Notes under the pieces: generated by a model | The model's input: the letters and a program-made list of their open reading frames with translations, nothing else | Told to the model about the DNA's origin: nothing | Database searches by the model: none | From: Tribonema minus | Lineage: Eukaryota > Sar > Xanthophyceae > Tribonematales > Tribonemataceae | Direction of reading: 5' to 3' | Length of the DNA: 64,000 nt | Assembly (NCBI GenBank): GCA_017506865.1 | Contig: JAFCMP010000514.1 | Location: forward strand, 1,612,001-1,676,000 | Program-made: the position numbers and the translations under genes | Part shown: one piece after another, positions 31,553-43,572 of the stretch | How the letters are laid out: each line of letters opens with the position of its first letter | Numbering within the stretch: position 1 is the first letter of the stretch

Positions 31553-33406
31553 GCCCCCCCATCCCCCTTCCCCCCCCTCTATCCCCATGCCGTGCTCTCG
31601 CTCAGTATAGCCGACACATGGCGTTGCGCACGAAGCGCCTGCACAATGTGGTTGCATTGATGCATCGGCACAGGTTAGGAGGGGGCGAGCGGAGGGTTCT
31701 TGTTTGCTCGTTCCCACAACGGTTCACAATAGCAATGCAGTCCCAAACAGTTGTCTCTCCCGCGTACAAGGGCTTGCCTCCCTCTCCCCCCCCCCCCTTA
31801 TAAGCGACTTCGCGGTGCCCGCGCCCCCCCCCCCCCCCCCCCTGAGTCTATGCATATGAAACGCCCCACCCACTCCTGCAGTGCGGGTGGGGCTTGCACA
31901 TCTGTATTGGCCAGAGGTGAAGAGGGGGGGGGGGGGTGGAATGAAGGCCTCCTCGAGAGGGCGCTTCATGCGGCTCGCAATTTTGGCGGCGCAGCAGCGC
32001 CAGCAACGAATGTCAATAGATCACACACGGCTATTTCTATCTGCCCTACCCTCCTCATCAAGTGCTGCTGTCGATTGAAGCTGTGCTCTCTTTGGGGGCA
32101 CGTGCTTTTGCAGGTGCCTTTGCATCATTGTGTAGTCATTGTCTGTTTTTGATACTGCCAGCAACGTCGTCTGCGTGAAGCCTCAACTGCGATCAGTCAA
32201 CTTGGTGACCCCAAGTGTCGCTGCGACATGTTGTCTGCTGACACGACCTCCGCACATCTCAAGGAGGCAACAGCTGCTACATCATGCCAGCGCACCATAC
32301 ATTAATCACATGGTGCATTCCAGGCTTTCTGTCAATATTGGTGCATTCCAGGCGTTCTGTCAATATTGAATGAGCTCAGCATGAATGAGACGTGTACAGG
32401 TCGAGACACCTGTGCAAGCCTGAGGTGAGCGGCGCCGTAAACAAAACAACGCTTTGCAACGATGCACCAAAGAAAACAAACATTGCGTTGTGTGGTGGCA
32501 CGAGGACGTAGTGCCGTGTGTCAGATCTGCAACAACACAAGCTGAACTCAACATATGCATAGCAGCAGATGAAGCTTCAAGTTGAGGCACTTTGGTGAAG
32601 AATGCGGATCGAACAATCATAGGCAGTGCCATCATAATAACGCGTATTGAGTCATGGAAATGTGCCCTTTTGGATTCCTGTATGCCATGCAGTCGTAGAC
32701 CTTTTGCTGGAGAGCGCCGCTGAGCATCAACTCATCAAGCCACACTTCCAGGCATACATATAATAACTGCAATCCATGATCGCAGCGATCATGTATGTTT
32801 CGACAATTCATGAATATATACAGCAGGTCCTGCACAATGCGCATGCAGCATATGATGCAACGTCAAACATACTATCATTGCCACCATGGCAAAGCCCAGA
32901 TTGCGGAGAAGACGTTGACCAATGCTGCTGCCAGCGCAACCACTAGCACCACCACTGCTGCAACGCCACACCACTTGCGCCGTGATCGTGATCATCACTC
33001 GGCCCGCAGGGACTGCATCTTGCTCTGATTCTGTCAAGTCTCCGCTCCGACCTGGACTGCATGCACTGCATCTGTCAAGCCGCCAATTCGACTGTCAAAA
33101 CCAAGGCCATGATGTACAATATACAGTATACATATGCCTCCTACCATGATGTAGATCCCAACCGGCATTGGCCCGTCTGAATCAACCGAAATAATGTACA
33201 GATAATATCACCAGTTCCTGACGACACAACAGCAAGGCATACAACTGCAGCACTATGACGAGCGATACATGTTTATTGCATTGCGAGCAGACAGGGAAAA
33301 CCCGGCGCACCACCGCAAGGAGTGGGTGATTGCCATGGGGGTTGGTACGTATTGGTTGCAACAGATGGCCTGCAGCATTCGCCGGTGGGTTGCTGCTTTC
33401 CCTTGT

Positions 33407-33633
33407 GTACTTTTTATTAATTCTCGCTCAGGTCGCGAAAAAGCCCAGATGATTGGCATCTAGCTGTAAGGAATCTACTTTGTATTAATTCTCGCTCAGG
33501 GCGCGAAAAAGCCCAGATGATTGGCATCTAGCTGTAAGGAATCTACATGTCGTATGACAGTCTGAAAGTGTCGCAACGACAACCACTCAAACGCCGCCGC
33601 CGCCAAATGGCATCTCGGGGTCCTCCCCTACGC
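33407..33633 (+). repeat. Dispersed repeat family, two adjacent copies
   Basis: A truncated copy (33407-33476) ends at GGAATCTAC and is followed directly by a fuller copy (33482-33633) beginning again at TATTAATTCTCGCTCAGGGC. Both match 15908-16090. Confidence 0.82.
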
Positions 33634-34200
33634 CCTTGTGTACACCACTGCGGCACGGATTAGCGACCCAAGCTCTCATTTGCACAAAGGCAGCCAGTCG
33701 CACTTTGGCATCTGTTGCACAGCAGCCCGCTTCACAGAGAGCTTTATAGTGATATGTAGAGCCCCCCCTGGTTGACTGCACCTGCTTCCGCCCCAAAAGC
33801 AGCTTTTCACAGCACCGCTATTATATATGCCCCCCCCCCCCCCCCCCCCCCCCCCCAATATACATATATACAGAGTCTACATACATACATACACGCGCAC
33901 GGCGACCACCGGGCCACCGGGCCACCTGTTGATGGCACTGACCTCATCGCCAACCTTTGATTCAGGCGACAGCTTCACCCCCCTCCCCCCCCCCCCCTCT
34001 CCCCCCCAGCTTCACCCCCCTCCCCCTCTCGTCCCCCCCCCCCCAGCCCCAAACCCCCCTGCCTGACTGCTGCCCCCCTGGCTGCAGATGACAGCGCACT
34101 ACAGACAGACAGGGGTGGCACTGAGCACTGTGGCTGTAGAACCACATCTACTGCTCATCTAGGAGCTGCAGCCGCGGTGCGGAGCGAGGGCGCGGGCCAC

Positions 34201-34283
34201 GACCAGAAAACACGGGGTCCTTCCCACACAGTGCGGCCAGAAAACAAGGAGTCCGTGCGACCAGAAAACACGGGGTCCTTCCT
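34201..34283 (+). repeat. Three tandem copies of a 23-25 bp unit
   Basis: CCAGAAAACACGGGGTCCTT and close variants occur three times immediately beyond the stop codon of the minus-strand gene, that is, in its expected 3' untranslated region. Confidence 0.88.
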
Positions 34284-34293
34284 TCCCCCTAGC

Positions 34294-37195
34294 CTACACA
34301 GTCCGTGCTGCACATGGCGCCGCGGCTGCGGCACACGCCCCCGCGCCCAGGCCGCCCGTAAAGTATATGACCGCCAAAGCGACGATGACAACGCAGACCG
34401 TCACGGCGATCCTGCAAAGGTACGCGGGAACACGGCGATGGCAGCGCGCAAGGGCGTGCGCGTGCTGAGGTTGGCTGCAAACAGTGTGTACCGGTGCGAG
34501 GTATGTAGACATGGTGGACCACTAGTTGACATGAAGGGCGTTTTCTCCACCTGACCAGGGAAAATGCAGGACACAGGCATCCAAAGCGAGGCAGAGCTGC
34601 ATGGAGGAGAGCGCTGGCATTGTCTCACGGAGAGGGGAGGGGGAGTTCTGCAATCGCAGGCACTCACCACATGCACGTTTGCCAGCTCCTGCAGGGCTGG
34701 TGACAATGTAGTTTGCGGCACTTGCTGCGCACGAGTGCATGATGCGGGATGATTTGCATGATAACGCATGGCGCCGCAATAATTGCTTGCAAGGGTCCTT
34801 GGTGCCGCGGTGGTCCAGTCGCGAGAAATGGGGCAATGAGCGATGCACGCGCTGAGCATGCCAAGTGTAATAAGCTCCTGAAGGCAGCATCATCTCGCGT
34901 TCTACGACTGGCACGCCTGTGCATGCGCATATGGCCATCTCAGAACAGGTGCCGAAGCTCAAGCACCTCGCAGGCCTGAGCGCGCTATAACACAAAGGGG
35001 GCAATAACAGCTGCAGCGCTCGGCGAAGACTTGGGCGCTGCATACGCCAATGGTGGCAGAATACGTTGACATGAGGAAGGGCGCTGCAGTGGCGCCGCTC
35101 GCTTGTGCAAATAAGCGGGCTCCTCTGGATTCCCAGCCATCGCTCATGGGTGTCCGTTGCTGCCGCTGCAGGAGGAGAGATGGCGCACAATCCCGCACAC
35201 CAACCGCACCGATACGATGAAGCTGTAGCGCTATACACGGCAACGGATGGGAATCACTCACTGAACACACAATGAGTTGGGTGAAAGAAAACACTGCGTA
35301 CCATTTCCAGTGCCAGCCCCCCTTCTTGGGCGGCGGGGGCGGCGGTGGCGGCGGCGGCGGCGGGGCGCCTCCTGCTGCTGCTGCGGCCGCTGAGCCGCTG
35401 CGCTGCTGCGGAGCGTCGCCGGCCTCTTGCGCGCCGCCGCCCTCCTCGATATCTCTCTCGACAGCGGTGTCCGCATCGGGCTGCTGCGCTGCTGCGTTCG
35501 CCGGAGCATCACCGGCGCCCTCCTCAATATCTCTGTCAACAGCGATATCCGCAGCGGGCTGCTGCGCTGCTGCCTGCGCCGCACCGCCGCCCTGCATTGC
35601 GAGCACGGCGGAGGCACCAACGGCAGCGTGGAAGGCATCAGCGCTCGGCAGAACGCTTCCCCTCGCCAGCACGCACGCTATGAATGAAGTGCCCGACAAC
35701 ACACACCCTCCAGCACCAGCATGCGCGCAACGGATGAACTGCTGCACAGCAGCGCATTGATGCGCGGTGCTGCCGCCAGGCACTCCGCTGCGCTTCTCGG
35801 CGTCCGCAGTCTACTTCCCCGCAATGCCCTGCTAGTGCGTGGGCGAGCTGTCTAAGTGCCGCTGTGCGCACTGTGCTGCAGCATCTCAGCGCTCCGTGTG
35901 CGGACCGCCTGTGCAACGCCCTTGTGCACGTGCTGCGTGGCATACAAAGTGCAGCATGGCCGCTTGCCGCCGGAGGCCACATGATGAGTGTGCACTACGG
36001 TTCAGCCTTTCATTTCCGTCGTGTCCGTTGTGCGTTGCGGCGCCGTTTCGGTCGAGCGTGCTGAACGAAGCACTGCGGCCAAAGGGCTGCATGGCGCTAC
36101 GCTCGTGTGTGTCGCCACCACACATTGCGGAACCGCAGCAGGTTGGTCTGCAAGGTCTCTCGGTGAGCTTATAAACAGGTAACTTGCCCTTTGTGCGCGG
36201 CAGGCGTGGCACGTGCACATGTTGCGGCACTCGCTGCTGCCGCCGCCGCCGCCGCTGCTGCTGCTGTCGCCATCGCTCAGCCCAGAGATGGACGCCACGC
36301 TGCCGTCGCCGCTTTCAGCATCACTCCGCTCCGCCTGCAGGATGCGCGGCGGTGGCATGCTGGCGAGCGACTCGGCGATCGCGTTGCACACCGCGGGCGT
36401 GGACGCCACCTCGCAGGCCCAGTCAACGGCGGCGCGGTTGCGCACGTCGGCGCTGGAGCGTTCCAACTTGAATGCGGAAGTTGAACATGGAGAAGGGGGG
36501 AGGGGCGGGGTAAGAGATGAGCGGCGGGGCCGACGGCGGAGGGACGCGCACGCTTGCAGTCTCTTGCGCAGAGGGCGCATGCACACTTGCGCCCTGCGCT
36601 GGGTGTTCAAGTTTGGCAGCAGGAGACTGCTCACCTCTGATCCGACCCTGGTGAACGCCTGCGAGGGCCATGCGAGCTGCACTGCAGAGCCGGCGCCGTC
36701 TTCCGAGCGGGTAGCTCCGACTCGACGTCCACCCAGCTGAGGGCGATGCCTGCCAGGGTGTCGTTGTCCATGCCCGCGAGGGCCCGCACCTGCTCAGCAG
36801 CGAAAGAAGGCAGCGTAGCAGCACTGATTAGTGAGCATGGCACTGCTGAGAGCCGGGAGGTTAGTGCCGTCAGTGAGTTGGCGCTGGAGCAATAACTTTG
36901 AAAGGTCGCTTACAGTTTGCTTTGTCATGTCCACGGAGCGCTCGATATTGCCCACGGCGCCACTGCAGTCGACCCTGAGGGCCTGCCTCGCGCCTCTGGG
37001 GCGTAGGTACACCTCTTGCGTTGGCGCCTGATGTATGACGAGGCTGTTGCCTGACGTATCATTATCACTTGCAGCAGCGAACGATGGTGCTTCGCACGTA
37101 CTGGGCGTCGTGGCCGTCGCAGACACAGCTGCAGCAGCAGCAGCTGCAGCGGCCGCTGCCCTGCTCGCCTGATTGGCCACCAAGCGTCCAGACAT
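34294..37195 (-). CDS. Predicted C-terminally anchored membrane protein, function unknown
   Basis: Five exons fit in phase on the minus strand: 37195-36914, 36789-36635, 36452-36188, 35591-35302 and 34411-34294 (stop TAG), giving 369 aa. The N-terminus has an Ala run (about residues 13-23). The middle has helical segments (ALAGMDNDTLAGIALSW; DWACEVASTPAVCNAIAESL), a Ser/Gly run and a Cys cluster ending CTCHACRAQR. Exon 4 holds a two-copy acidic repeat (QQPAADIAVDRDIEEG and QQPDADTAVERDIEEG), then about twelve Pro and KKGGWHWKW. The last exon completes Trp and adds a hydrophobic segment (VTVCVVIVALAVIYF) with a short tail, so the protein should sit in a membrane with most of it cytosolic. The third donor would be GC (AGG/GCAAGT); the exon 4 acceptor has a weak pyrimidine tract. 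I do not recognise a family. The last junction and the ATG are the best supported parts. Confidence 0.55.
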
Positions 37196-38138
37196 AGGCT
37201 CTCACGTGGTTTTGATCACCACAACAAAGATATCAACTTGCACTTGAAGCTGAAGTTTCCTCCTCGTGAAGGTACTTCGGTCCTAGAGTATTGCAGCCGG
37301 CAGCTGGCTCCCGTGCCTGTACAGCTGGTCCAACAACTGCCACCAGCCAAAAAACCGTCAAGGCATTGCATGCATGGATTACATCTGCCACAATGTAGCA
37401 CAACAACCTGTCTTGCCGATCTGACGTATGACAACCTGGCTGCAACTGCCCAAACACCCATCATAGTAAATGCAAAGAGTGATGCATGACTCACTCGTGC
37501 AGCGCTTTCCACCATTATAATATGTACGACACTCTCTACGGTGGTTGCGCAACTGCTGCAGAGGACTACAAGAAATGTAGATCAACAAAGAACAATGGAT
37601 GCACGGAGCAGGCCAACAGTTTGCACTTGATGGGAAAGCGGCGCTTAACTCCATGCAATTTGACCTGACATAATGTTACTCAGCATGCCATTTTTCATGC
37701 ACTTGGTGTGAACTGAGGGTGATGCGCTGACAAACCACAAATCCAGTCTTGAACACAATCAAGTGCTGCTGACATTGGCAGTTGTCTTGGATAGACTATG
37801 GGACTCATGATGTGAGCGCACAATCACACCTTGTACTTTCATTATATACACACCTTGTACTACAGCACCATCATGAATGATGCAGCAGTTGCCTCGTTTC
37901 GGTGTAAGTGTAGTGTCAAGGTCTCAAGACACTGCCAGGCTTGTGTTCTTGTTGCGTAAAGAGCTTAAGTTTTGCAAGGACCGGTGCAGTGCACATGTCT
38001 TAGGGTGTGCAAATGGGTGGCCGCTTTCTTGCCGTCACAATGATGTGATGCAGGTACAAGCATAACCTACCCGTCTGATGTGGATTCAAATGCCTTGATG
38101 CATGCATGTGAGCGTCGACTATGCATATACTCCGAGGG
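37196..38138. other. AT-richer region without a supported gene
   Basis: Upstream of the anchored-protein gene. Minus-strand frames at 37216-37515 and 37379-37654 contain cysteines but overlap each other in different frames and show no splice support. The promoter of the minus-strand gene should lie in the first few hundred bases. Confidence 0.4.
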
Positions 38139-38915
38139 TCAAGTCAGCAGAGAGTGTGCACATTTCATTTGCAGGTTGTACATGCGCGGAGCGTGAAAAC
38201 CGCGCTGTGTTGCAGCACCACTGGCAGTGTCCACGCTCCCAGATGGCTGTAAAGGTGCACGGGATTCAATCATGTTGAGCTCACAGGACGTGCAGCCTCC
38301 ATCAAAACCTTCACCAATGCAAGCCATAATTAGGTACGCTGCCAGCGCCAGACTACATGCCCATGCGCTTGCACGTCCCGTCCACCTTGAATCGCGCCCT
38401 GCGCTTGGCCCCATGCTCTGCGTGAAACAGGTGTTCAGGCGACATGCGCATGAGGGCAATGCGGCGGCGCGCCACGACTCCGCAGAACGCTGCCTGGATG
38501 ACAAGGACCAGATCTCTTCTTTTCCCCAGCTCTCGGGCCCTGTCACAGCTCTCAGAATCGACTGCATCTCTGCGCCGTCGTGTGCGCGCGATGCCAATGA
38601 GTAAGGAGCGCCAACGTCGCGAACAGAGTCAGGCGAGGGAGGGCCGCGCAGCAATTCCGTGACCACGGCCTCCAGCTCGCAGGCGGGGGCGGTGGGGAAA
38701 ATGCTGACGGAATTGTCCTAGGAAGAACTTGAGGCTCTCTGGCCCGGAAAAGTGTGTGCAAGCTGCAACAGAGAGGGACCGCTGTCACGCTGCCGGCCAT
38801 ACAAGTCACCCGCCTCGCTGACCATGCCGGCATGGAGAAGGGTTCGAGCACCCGTCACGTTGCCGTTCGTGACTGCAGCTTGAAAGGTGTTGACTTCAAA
38901 CTCATCAAAAATGCT
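38139..38915 (-). CDS. Possible ankyrin-like gene fragment (two candidate exons)
   Basis: One candidate exon (from about 38913 down to about 38715) reads FDEFEVNTFQAAVTNGNVTG followed by ARTLLHAGM, which resembles an ankyrin repeat. A second (38675-38139, acceptor after a C-rich tract) reads LEAVVTELLRG onward for 178 codons to a stop. It has a hydrophobic stretch near ACSLALAAYLIMACIG. I found no convincing donor between them and no clear start codon, so this may be a decayed gene or a wrong model. Confidence 0.28.
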
Positions 38916-39118
38916 GACAGTGCCAGCCCGTACGCGCACGCCTCTCACACCAGCCACCAGAGGAGTGCATGCTGCGCACACAAGCGTTAATGTAACATGG
39001 CAAGGTCGCTATGTATTGGAGGGGGAAAATCCGTCTGACTGCATTGGCATGGAATGCTCATGACCGAATGCAATTTGGGCACAGATTCTTGCCTGGCACT
39101 CATCTGCCGCGACTTCAA

Positions 39119-39385
39119 TCACACCACCCAATGTGTGCTTGTAACATGAACTGTTGCCTGGCTGAAGCATGCCGCATAACCGACGGCTTCACTCAGCAAG
39201 GCATCAAAGAGGGAGCTCCAGAACCTGTCCATCACTTCCAGAGCAAGGCTTTCACCATCCATCGCTCTGACGTTGTAAACCGGGTCGGCGATGTCTCTCT
39301 GCAACTCCAGCTCGCCAGCCAACACACGCATCAATCGCCAGCTCTGCGGACGGCGTCCAATTTTCTCTCCCTGAAGCAAGAATTA
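39119..39385 (-). CDS. Candidate minus-strand exon of an unassigned gene
   Basis: After a CTTCAG acceptor at about 39384 the minus strand reads GEKIGRRPQSW and ELELQRDIADPVY, then LALEVMDRFWSSLFDALLSE, with a stop at 39119. A diverged copy of the same region lies upstream in gene orientation (39680-39900) with a one-base insertion that breaks the frame. No family recognised. Confidence 0.3.
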
Positions 39386-39659
39386 CGAAGATGCAGACTG
39401 AACAGGCAGTGCCAGACTGACCATGAGGGGTGCGGCCAAGTGGGCGCTGGCTGCTGGCGCACATGCTGTGGTGATTGTCAGCACGGATCCGCCCCCCATG
39501 GCACACTAACATAAGCTTTGCAGCATGCATGTGAGCTTATAGACACACAGCTTGCTCACACTTCAGCGAAGTCCATTGAGCCCGAAGGTTCTTGTGTGTG
39601 GCGGCCGAGGCACACTCCTTTTACTTAAAAAATGCTTGGTGCCCCGACTACAGGTGACT

Positions 39660-40240
39660 GACACATGCAGCGTGAACGATGGCAAGCCATCTGGCTTCGC
39701 CCACTAGCAGCAAGGCATCGCAGTTGGAGCTGCATAACCTCTCCATCACTTCCAGGGCAAGGTTTTCACCATCCATCGCTATGACGTTTGTAAATCGGGT
39801 CGGCGATGTCTCTCTGCAACTCCAGCTCGCCAGTAAACACACTTTTCAATCGCCAGCTCTGCGGGCGGCGTCCAACATGCTCTCCCTGAAGCAAGAATTA
39901 CAGAGATGCAGACTGAACAGGCAGTGCAATACCGCCATACTGACCATGAGGGGTGCAGACTGCTGGCGCATGATGATGACACCGGATCCGCCCCCGTTGA
40001 AATCAAGATGTCATTGTGAGAGTTCTAGGCGCTCCTCAGACGAAAGATCTGGACAAGTCTAGCAGCAAACGCAACTTGAAGCCTTCCAGCACAGCTGATG
40101 AGCGCTCATGAGCAAGCGCAGTGCACATGAAGCAAAACGCAACCACATCACTGGTCCAGAACTGAAGCAAGAATCACGAAGAAGCAGAAGCAGACTGAAC
40201 AGTCAGTGTTAGACTGCCGATCAGGGGTGGGCGCAGACAG
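39660..40240 (-). repeat. Diverged upstream copies of the 39.1-39.45 kb segment
   Basis: About 220 bp at 39700-39960 repeats 39215-39450, including ACCATCCATCGCTMTGACGT and CGGGTCGGCGATGTCTCTCT on the plus strand. A shorter third copy (GAAGCAAGAATCACGAAG, then CAGACTGAACAGTCAGTG) lies near 40165-40235. The order relative to the candidate exon matches the 5' edge copies seen in the plus-strand genes. Confidence 0.75.
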
Positions 40241-41705
40241 CTGGCGCACATGATGTGTCAGCACTGCCCCGTTGCCCAACGGGCGTTGCACACAAGATAC
40301 ATGCGTGTTGAGCTATATAGACAGCTTACTCACACTTCAGCGAAGTCCATCGAGCCAGAAAGTCAATGTGGCGTGGCCGTAGGTGGTCACAGGTGGCACA
40401 CAGTGAACTCCAAAGTTGAAGTTGCAGTTGCAGAATTTTTTTTTGAACCTTGATTCTTGTTTTCAGCTGTGTTGAAGGGCTCCATCGAAAGTGATGGACG
40501 GACAGCCAGGGCGGGCGGCTGCCTCTGACGCAAACAGCACAGTCGAGAGAATGCTTGTTCCACTTTAGCATGACCGGGGCAGCAGGAAAGACTGTACAAT
40601 AGCAGACCCACAACGGTGCTGTTCCACACCACAGCTCTGTTCGCTACCACTACAGTCAGAGTCGTTGCACAACCTGCAATATATCAACTCGCGTGGAGCC
40701 ACTGGCCGCTGTGACGCGCGCGTTGGCAACGCCCATCAGCCCAGCTGCCACAGAAAAACGCGAGAAAGTTGTTGAAGAGTAGTTGGCCTTTTGTGGAGGG
40801 CATACACTTGCCAGCAGACACTTCGCTGTGTCATCGCACACAATTGCAGTGCATGTCATGCCGCGGATGCGTTTTGGCAACCGCGCCGCATACATCTGCA
40901 CCAAAGATGTGCATTGTCAGTTTGTGCTTTCTTCATCATCACCGATAGCGTATGATGAACCGCTTTAAGCGCCATTTGCACACCCTGCACACCCCTGCAC
41001 CTTCATCCTGCAGACACAACTTGAAGCATAACGTCGACCATTGACTTTCAGCTACCACGCAGTACCATTGAAGCGTACACTATGGCCAATTGTTAACAAT
41101 GCAGTCAGAGGCGACTCACCCTCAACCCCTTCAGAAAGGGGGAGTTCCTTTGTCGCCATCAAGAGAGACACACATGCTTGCATGATCACCATGGCTGCAG
41201 CTACATGCTCTGGCAGATGCGTGCCTTCAAACCACACCTCGACTTATTGTGAGGCTTGTGTTCACGTGAGGCCATGGTGCATCGTTGCAACAATCTCTGA
41301 AGTGTTCAATTAACGATGATCTCACTCCGCATGCATGTGGTGTGGACATGTGCATTGGGCCCCTTCCACTAAGTGCATGCATGTGTACGTATAGCTGGCA
41401 GTGGGCATAGTGAAGTTCATTGTGTCAGCAACACGAAAAATGCCATAGGTGCAATCAAAGATGCACCTCCACAGGATATCCAATGCAATAGAAACGTTGT
41501 CCATCACATGTTGTCCATCACATCAGGTGATACGCATCAGCAGCTCCGCACAAGTCACAAGGTGCATCCACATCACAGCGCTGAGCACGTCCCACGCAAC
41601 AAGCTGTATACACCAGCAGCGCGGAGCAGGTGACAGCAAAACGCATACGCGGCAATCGTTCCAGTCTTTTAAAAGTCCACACTCACAATCCTGCATTGCA
41701 ATTAC
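40240..41705. other. AT-richer region flanking the retrotransposon
   Basis: Minus-strand frames at 40656-40904, 41052-41237 and 41322-41507 look protein-like in composition but have no family features or consistent splice joins. I cannot support a gene. Confidence 0.4.
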
Positions 41706-42103
41706 TGTGGTGACTGGGTGGTGTCCCAGCTCACAGTGTTGACTCTTCAGGAGTGAGGAACTGCTCCATTGCTCCAGTTACAGCCTAAAGCCTGCGAATG
41801 TTGCCTTGAGAAAGCAGCGGCGCTTGCAACTACTCTCTCCAGATACCAAGTGCCATGGCGCCGGTAAACGTGGCGGTGCAAAAGCAGACAAAAGCCTTCC
41901 TTAAAGCATGTAGATCGGTTTCTGATCATTAGGCGAACACAAGCACAAATGCAGCTGAGCGCTGCTGCCATTCAACTTGAGGTGACTGTTGACAAATACG
42001 GGCACAACTCTCCAATTGAGCCCTGGCCACCTCAAGGCGTGCTACGTGCTGCCAACACACATCTATCATCCTAATGCACGCTAATGGCGGCCGCTTCACG
42101 ACA
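41706..42103 (-). repeat. 3' LTR of the retrotransposon
   Basis: 398 bp, reading TG...CA. By eye it is identical to the copy at 54713-55110. It contains a GAGCGCTGCTGC motif at about 41954. Confidence 0.96.
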
Positions 42104-42118
42104 TACGCCCCCATCCAT
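42104..42118 (-). other. Possible polypurine tract
   Basis: On the element strand GGATGGGGGCGTA lies directly upstream of the 3' LTR, where the plus-strand primer is expected. It is short and interrupted. Confidence 0.45.
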
Positions 42119-43368
42119 GACGTCATCGACCGTCTGGATCAAATAACAGTGAAGCGTGCAAGGAGCTACTGCAAGCCCGGCCTACCGCAAATAAGCAATG
42201 CAAATCCTCAGCAGATACAGCACGCCTGGCACCACTTTACTGCGCGCCAAGTGTTGTCGATGCGATTGCAACACCTGATTGCGCATCACAAGCAGATACT
42301 ACCCCTCTAGGCGGCGGCTGCGGCTACACGGTGGCGGCGACACCGGCAGCGGCAGAGCAGCACCATATGTTGACGTCATGGTACTGAAATAACAGAGGGG
42401 AGTACTGCCAGTGTGTGGCTATATGCCTCTAATGCTGCACCCGTCAAAGAGGCTGCACCACTTACATACGCCCCGGTAATTGCCTACACTAGCAAACAAA
42501 CGCACAACTTGCGATGCAAACCAGCACTCCACACTACTGCGCCCCCGCTTGAGGCACTCACGCAACCCCCACACTACTGTGCTCCCGCTTGAGGCACTCG
42601 CGCAACCCCCCACTACACCCCGTGTCATGCACGCCCTGTTATAGGGATATAACCCCTCCCCAACCCCTAAAAAGTCACCATAACGTAGGCGGTGCCTTAA
42701 GGTGCGCGCTGGTAGACGCGACTATGCACCTGCTGGAGAAAACGATACACCTGGCGCCTACTCTCCCCGCGTTTCCTTGAACGTTACAGGAAAGAGGCTG
42801 GAAGTTCGGCTGCGGTCAGTCTCATGGCATACGGCCCGAGTTCCCGCGCGCTACCAACCAGGCTGACGACCCATCCCCCCATGACGCCCCCCCCCCCAGT
42901 CGGCGGCTACGATGGCCACGTCCCCTGTTCCAAGCCGTAGCAGTGCTCAGCAACGTGAGGAGCACCGCACACTCCGCGCGGCGCAGCAGCTCGCATGCGC
43001 GCCCGTCCTGACTCCCGCAGTACGCCCCCAAGCGCTTGGCACTGCTCAGCAACTTGCTTTGCACGACGTAGCTAGGCCATACTATGCAACGCTAGTCCGC
43101 CCAGGCCCGTTAAGTTGACAGCGCTCAGCAGCTCGCATGAGTGCGTCCCAAATAGCTTAATCCCCAATCCGCCTCCGGGCCTTGGGCAGCGCTCAGCGAC
43201 TGATTGAGGCTGCCCTTGCCTTGGCAGTGCTCAGCAACTCGCTGGAGCACGCACTGCGCCGTGTGGTAACTCACTCACACTTGCGCTAGGCCAATAGCTG
43301 AAGTTGAAGCGCCCTTGCTGAAGTTGAGCTGGTGGTTGAAGTTGAAAGGTGCTTCGCTTGAAAATCTC

Positions 43369-43490
43369 GTCACCGGTAGATGCGCATGTAGAACGCCCGC
43401 CGCTGCGCGCCAAGACGGAGTTGAATATCTCGTCACCGGTAGATGCGCATGTAGAACGCCCGCCGCTGCGCGCCAAGACTCCGTCTTCAC
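43369..43490 (+). repeat. 61-bp tandem duplication in the element's 3' region
   Basis: Two copies of a unit with TCACCGGTAGATGCGCATGT and CGCCGCTGCGCGCCAAGAC, nearly identical over 50 bp. Confidence 0.9.
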
Positions 43491-43572
43491 CTCATATGAC
43501 ACTCCTCCTGAAACATACGGCACGCAAGGCGCGGGGTAGGGAACGCTGCCAAACAACAAGACTTGGATATTT

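Larger units (their letters stand above)
31553..34293. other. Convergent intergenic region
   Basis: The region lies between the kinase stop and the stop of the minus-strand anchored-protein gene. It contains C-rich runs (31558-31590, 31787-31845, 33829-33856, 33980-34050) and dispersed repeats (33407-33633). Between 32.1 and 33.3 kb it is AT-richer, with weak minus-strand open frames (for example 32632-32844 and 32789-33037), but I cannot assign a gene. Confidence 0.5.
42104..43572 (-). other. 3' non-coding part of the retrotransposon
   Basis: No credible open frame, so no env-like gene. It holds small tandem repeats: a 30-34 bp unit with GCTTGAGGCACTCRCGCAAC (42545-42610), and a 61-bp unit with TCACCGGTAGATGCGCATGT (43369-43490). 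GCAGYGCTCAGCAACTC motifs recur (about 42942, 43040, 43120, 43188, 43226). Confidence 0.7.

Noticed and set aside
32360-33037. Minus-strand frames with a hydrophobic segment (GFAMVAMIVCLTL)
   Set aside because: Frames overlap inconsistently, have no convincing splice joins and no recognisable domain.
41747-41971. 74-codon frame identical at 54754-54978
   Set aside because: It lies inside the LTRs; identity reflects LTR duplication, not a gene family.
42104-43572. Possible env-like gene in the retrotransposon
   Set aside because: No open frame of useful length on the element strand and no signal or membrane pattern.
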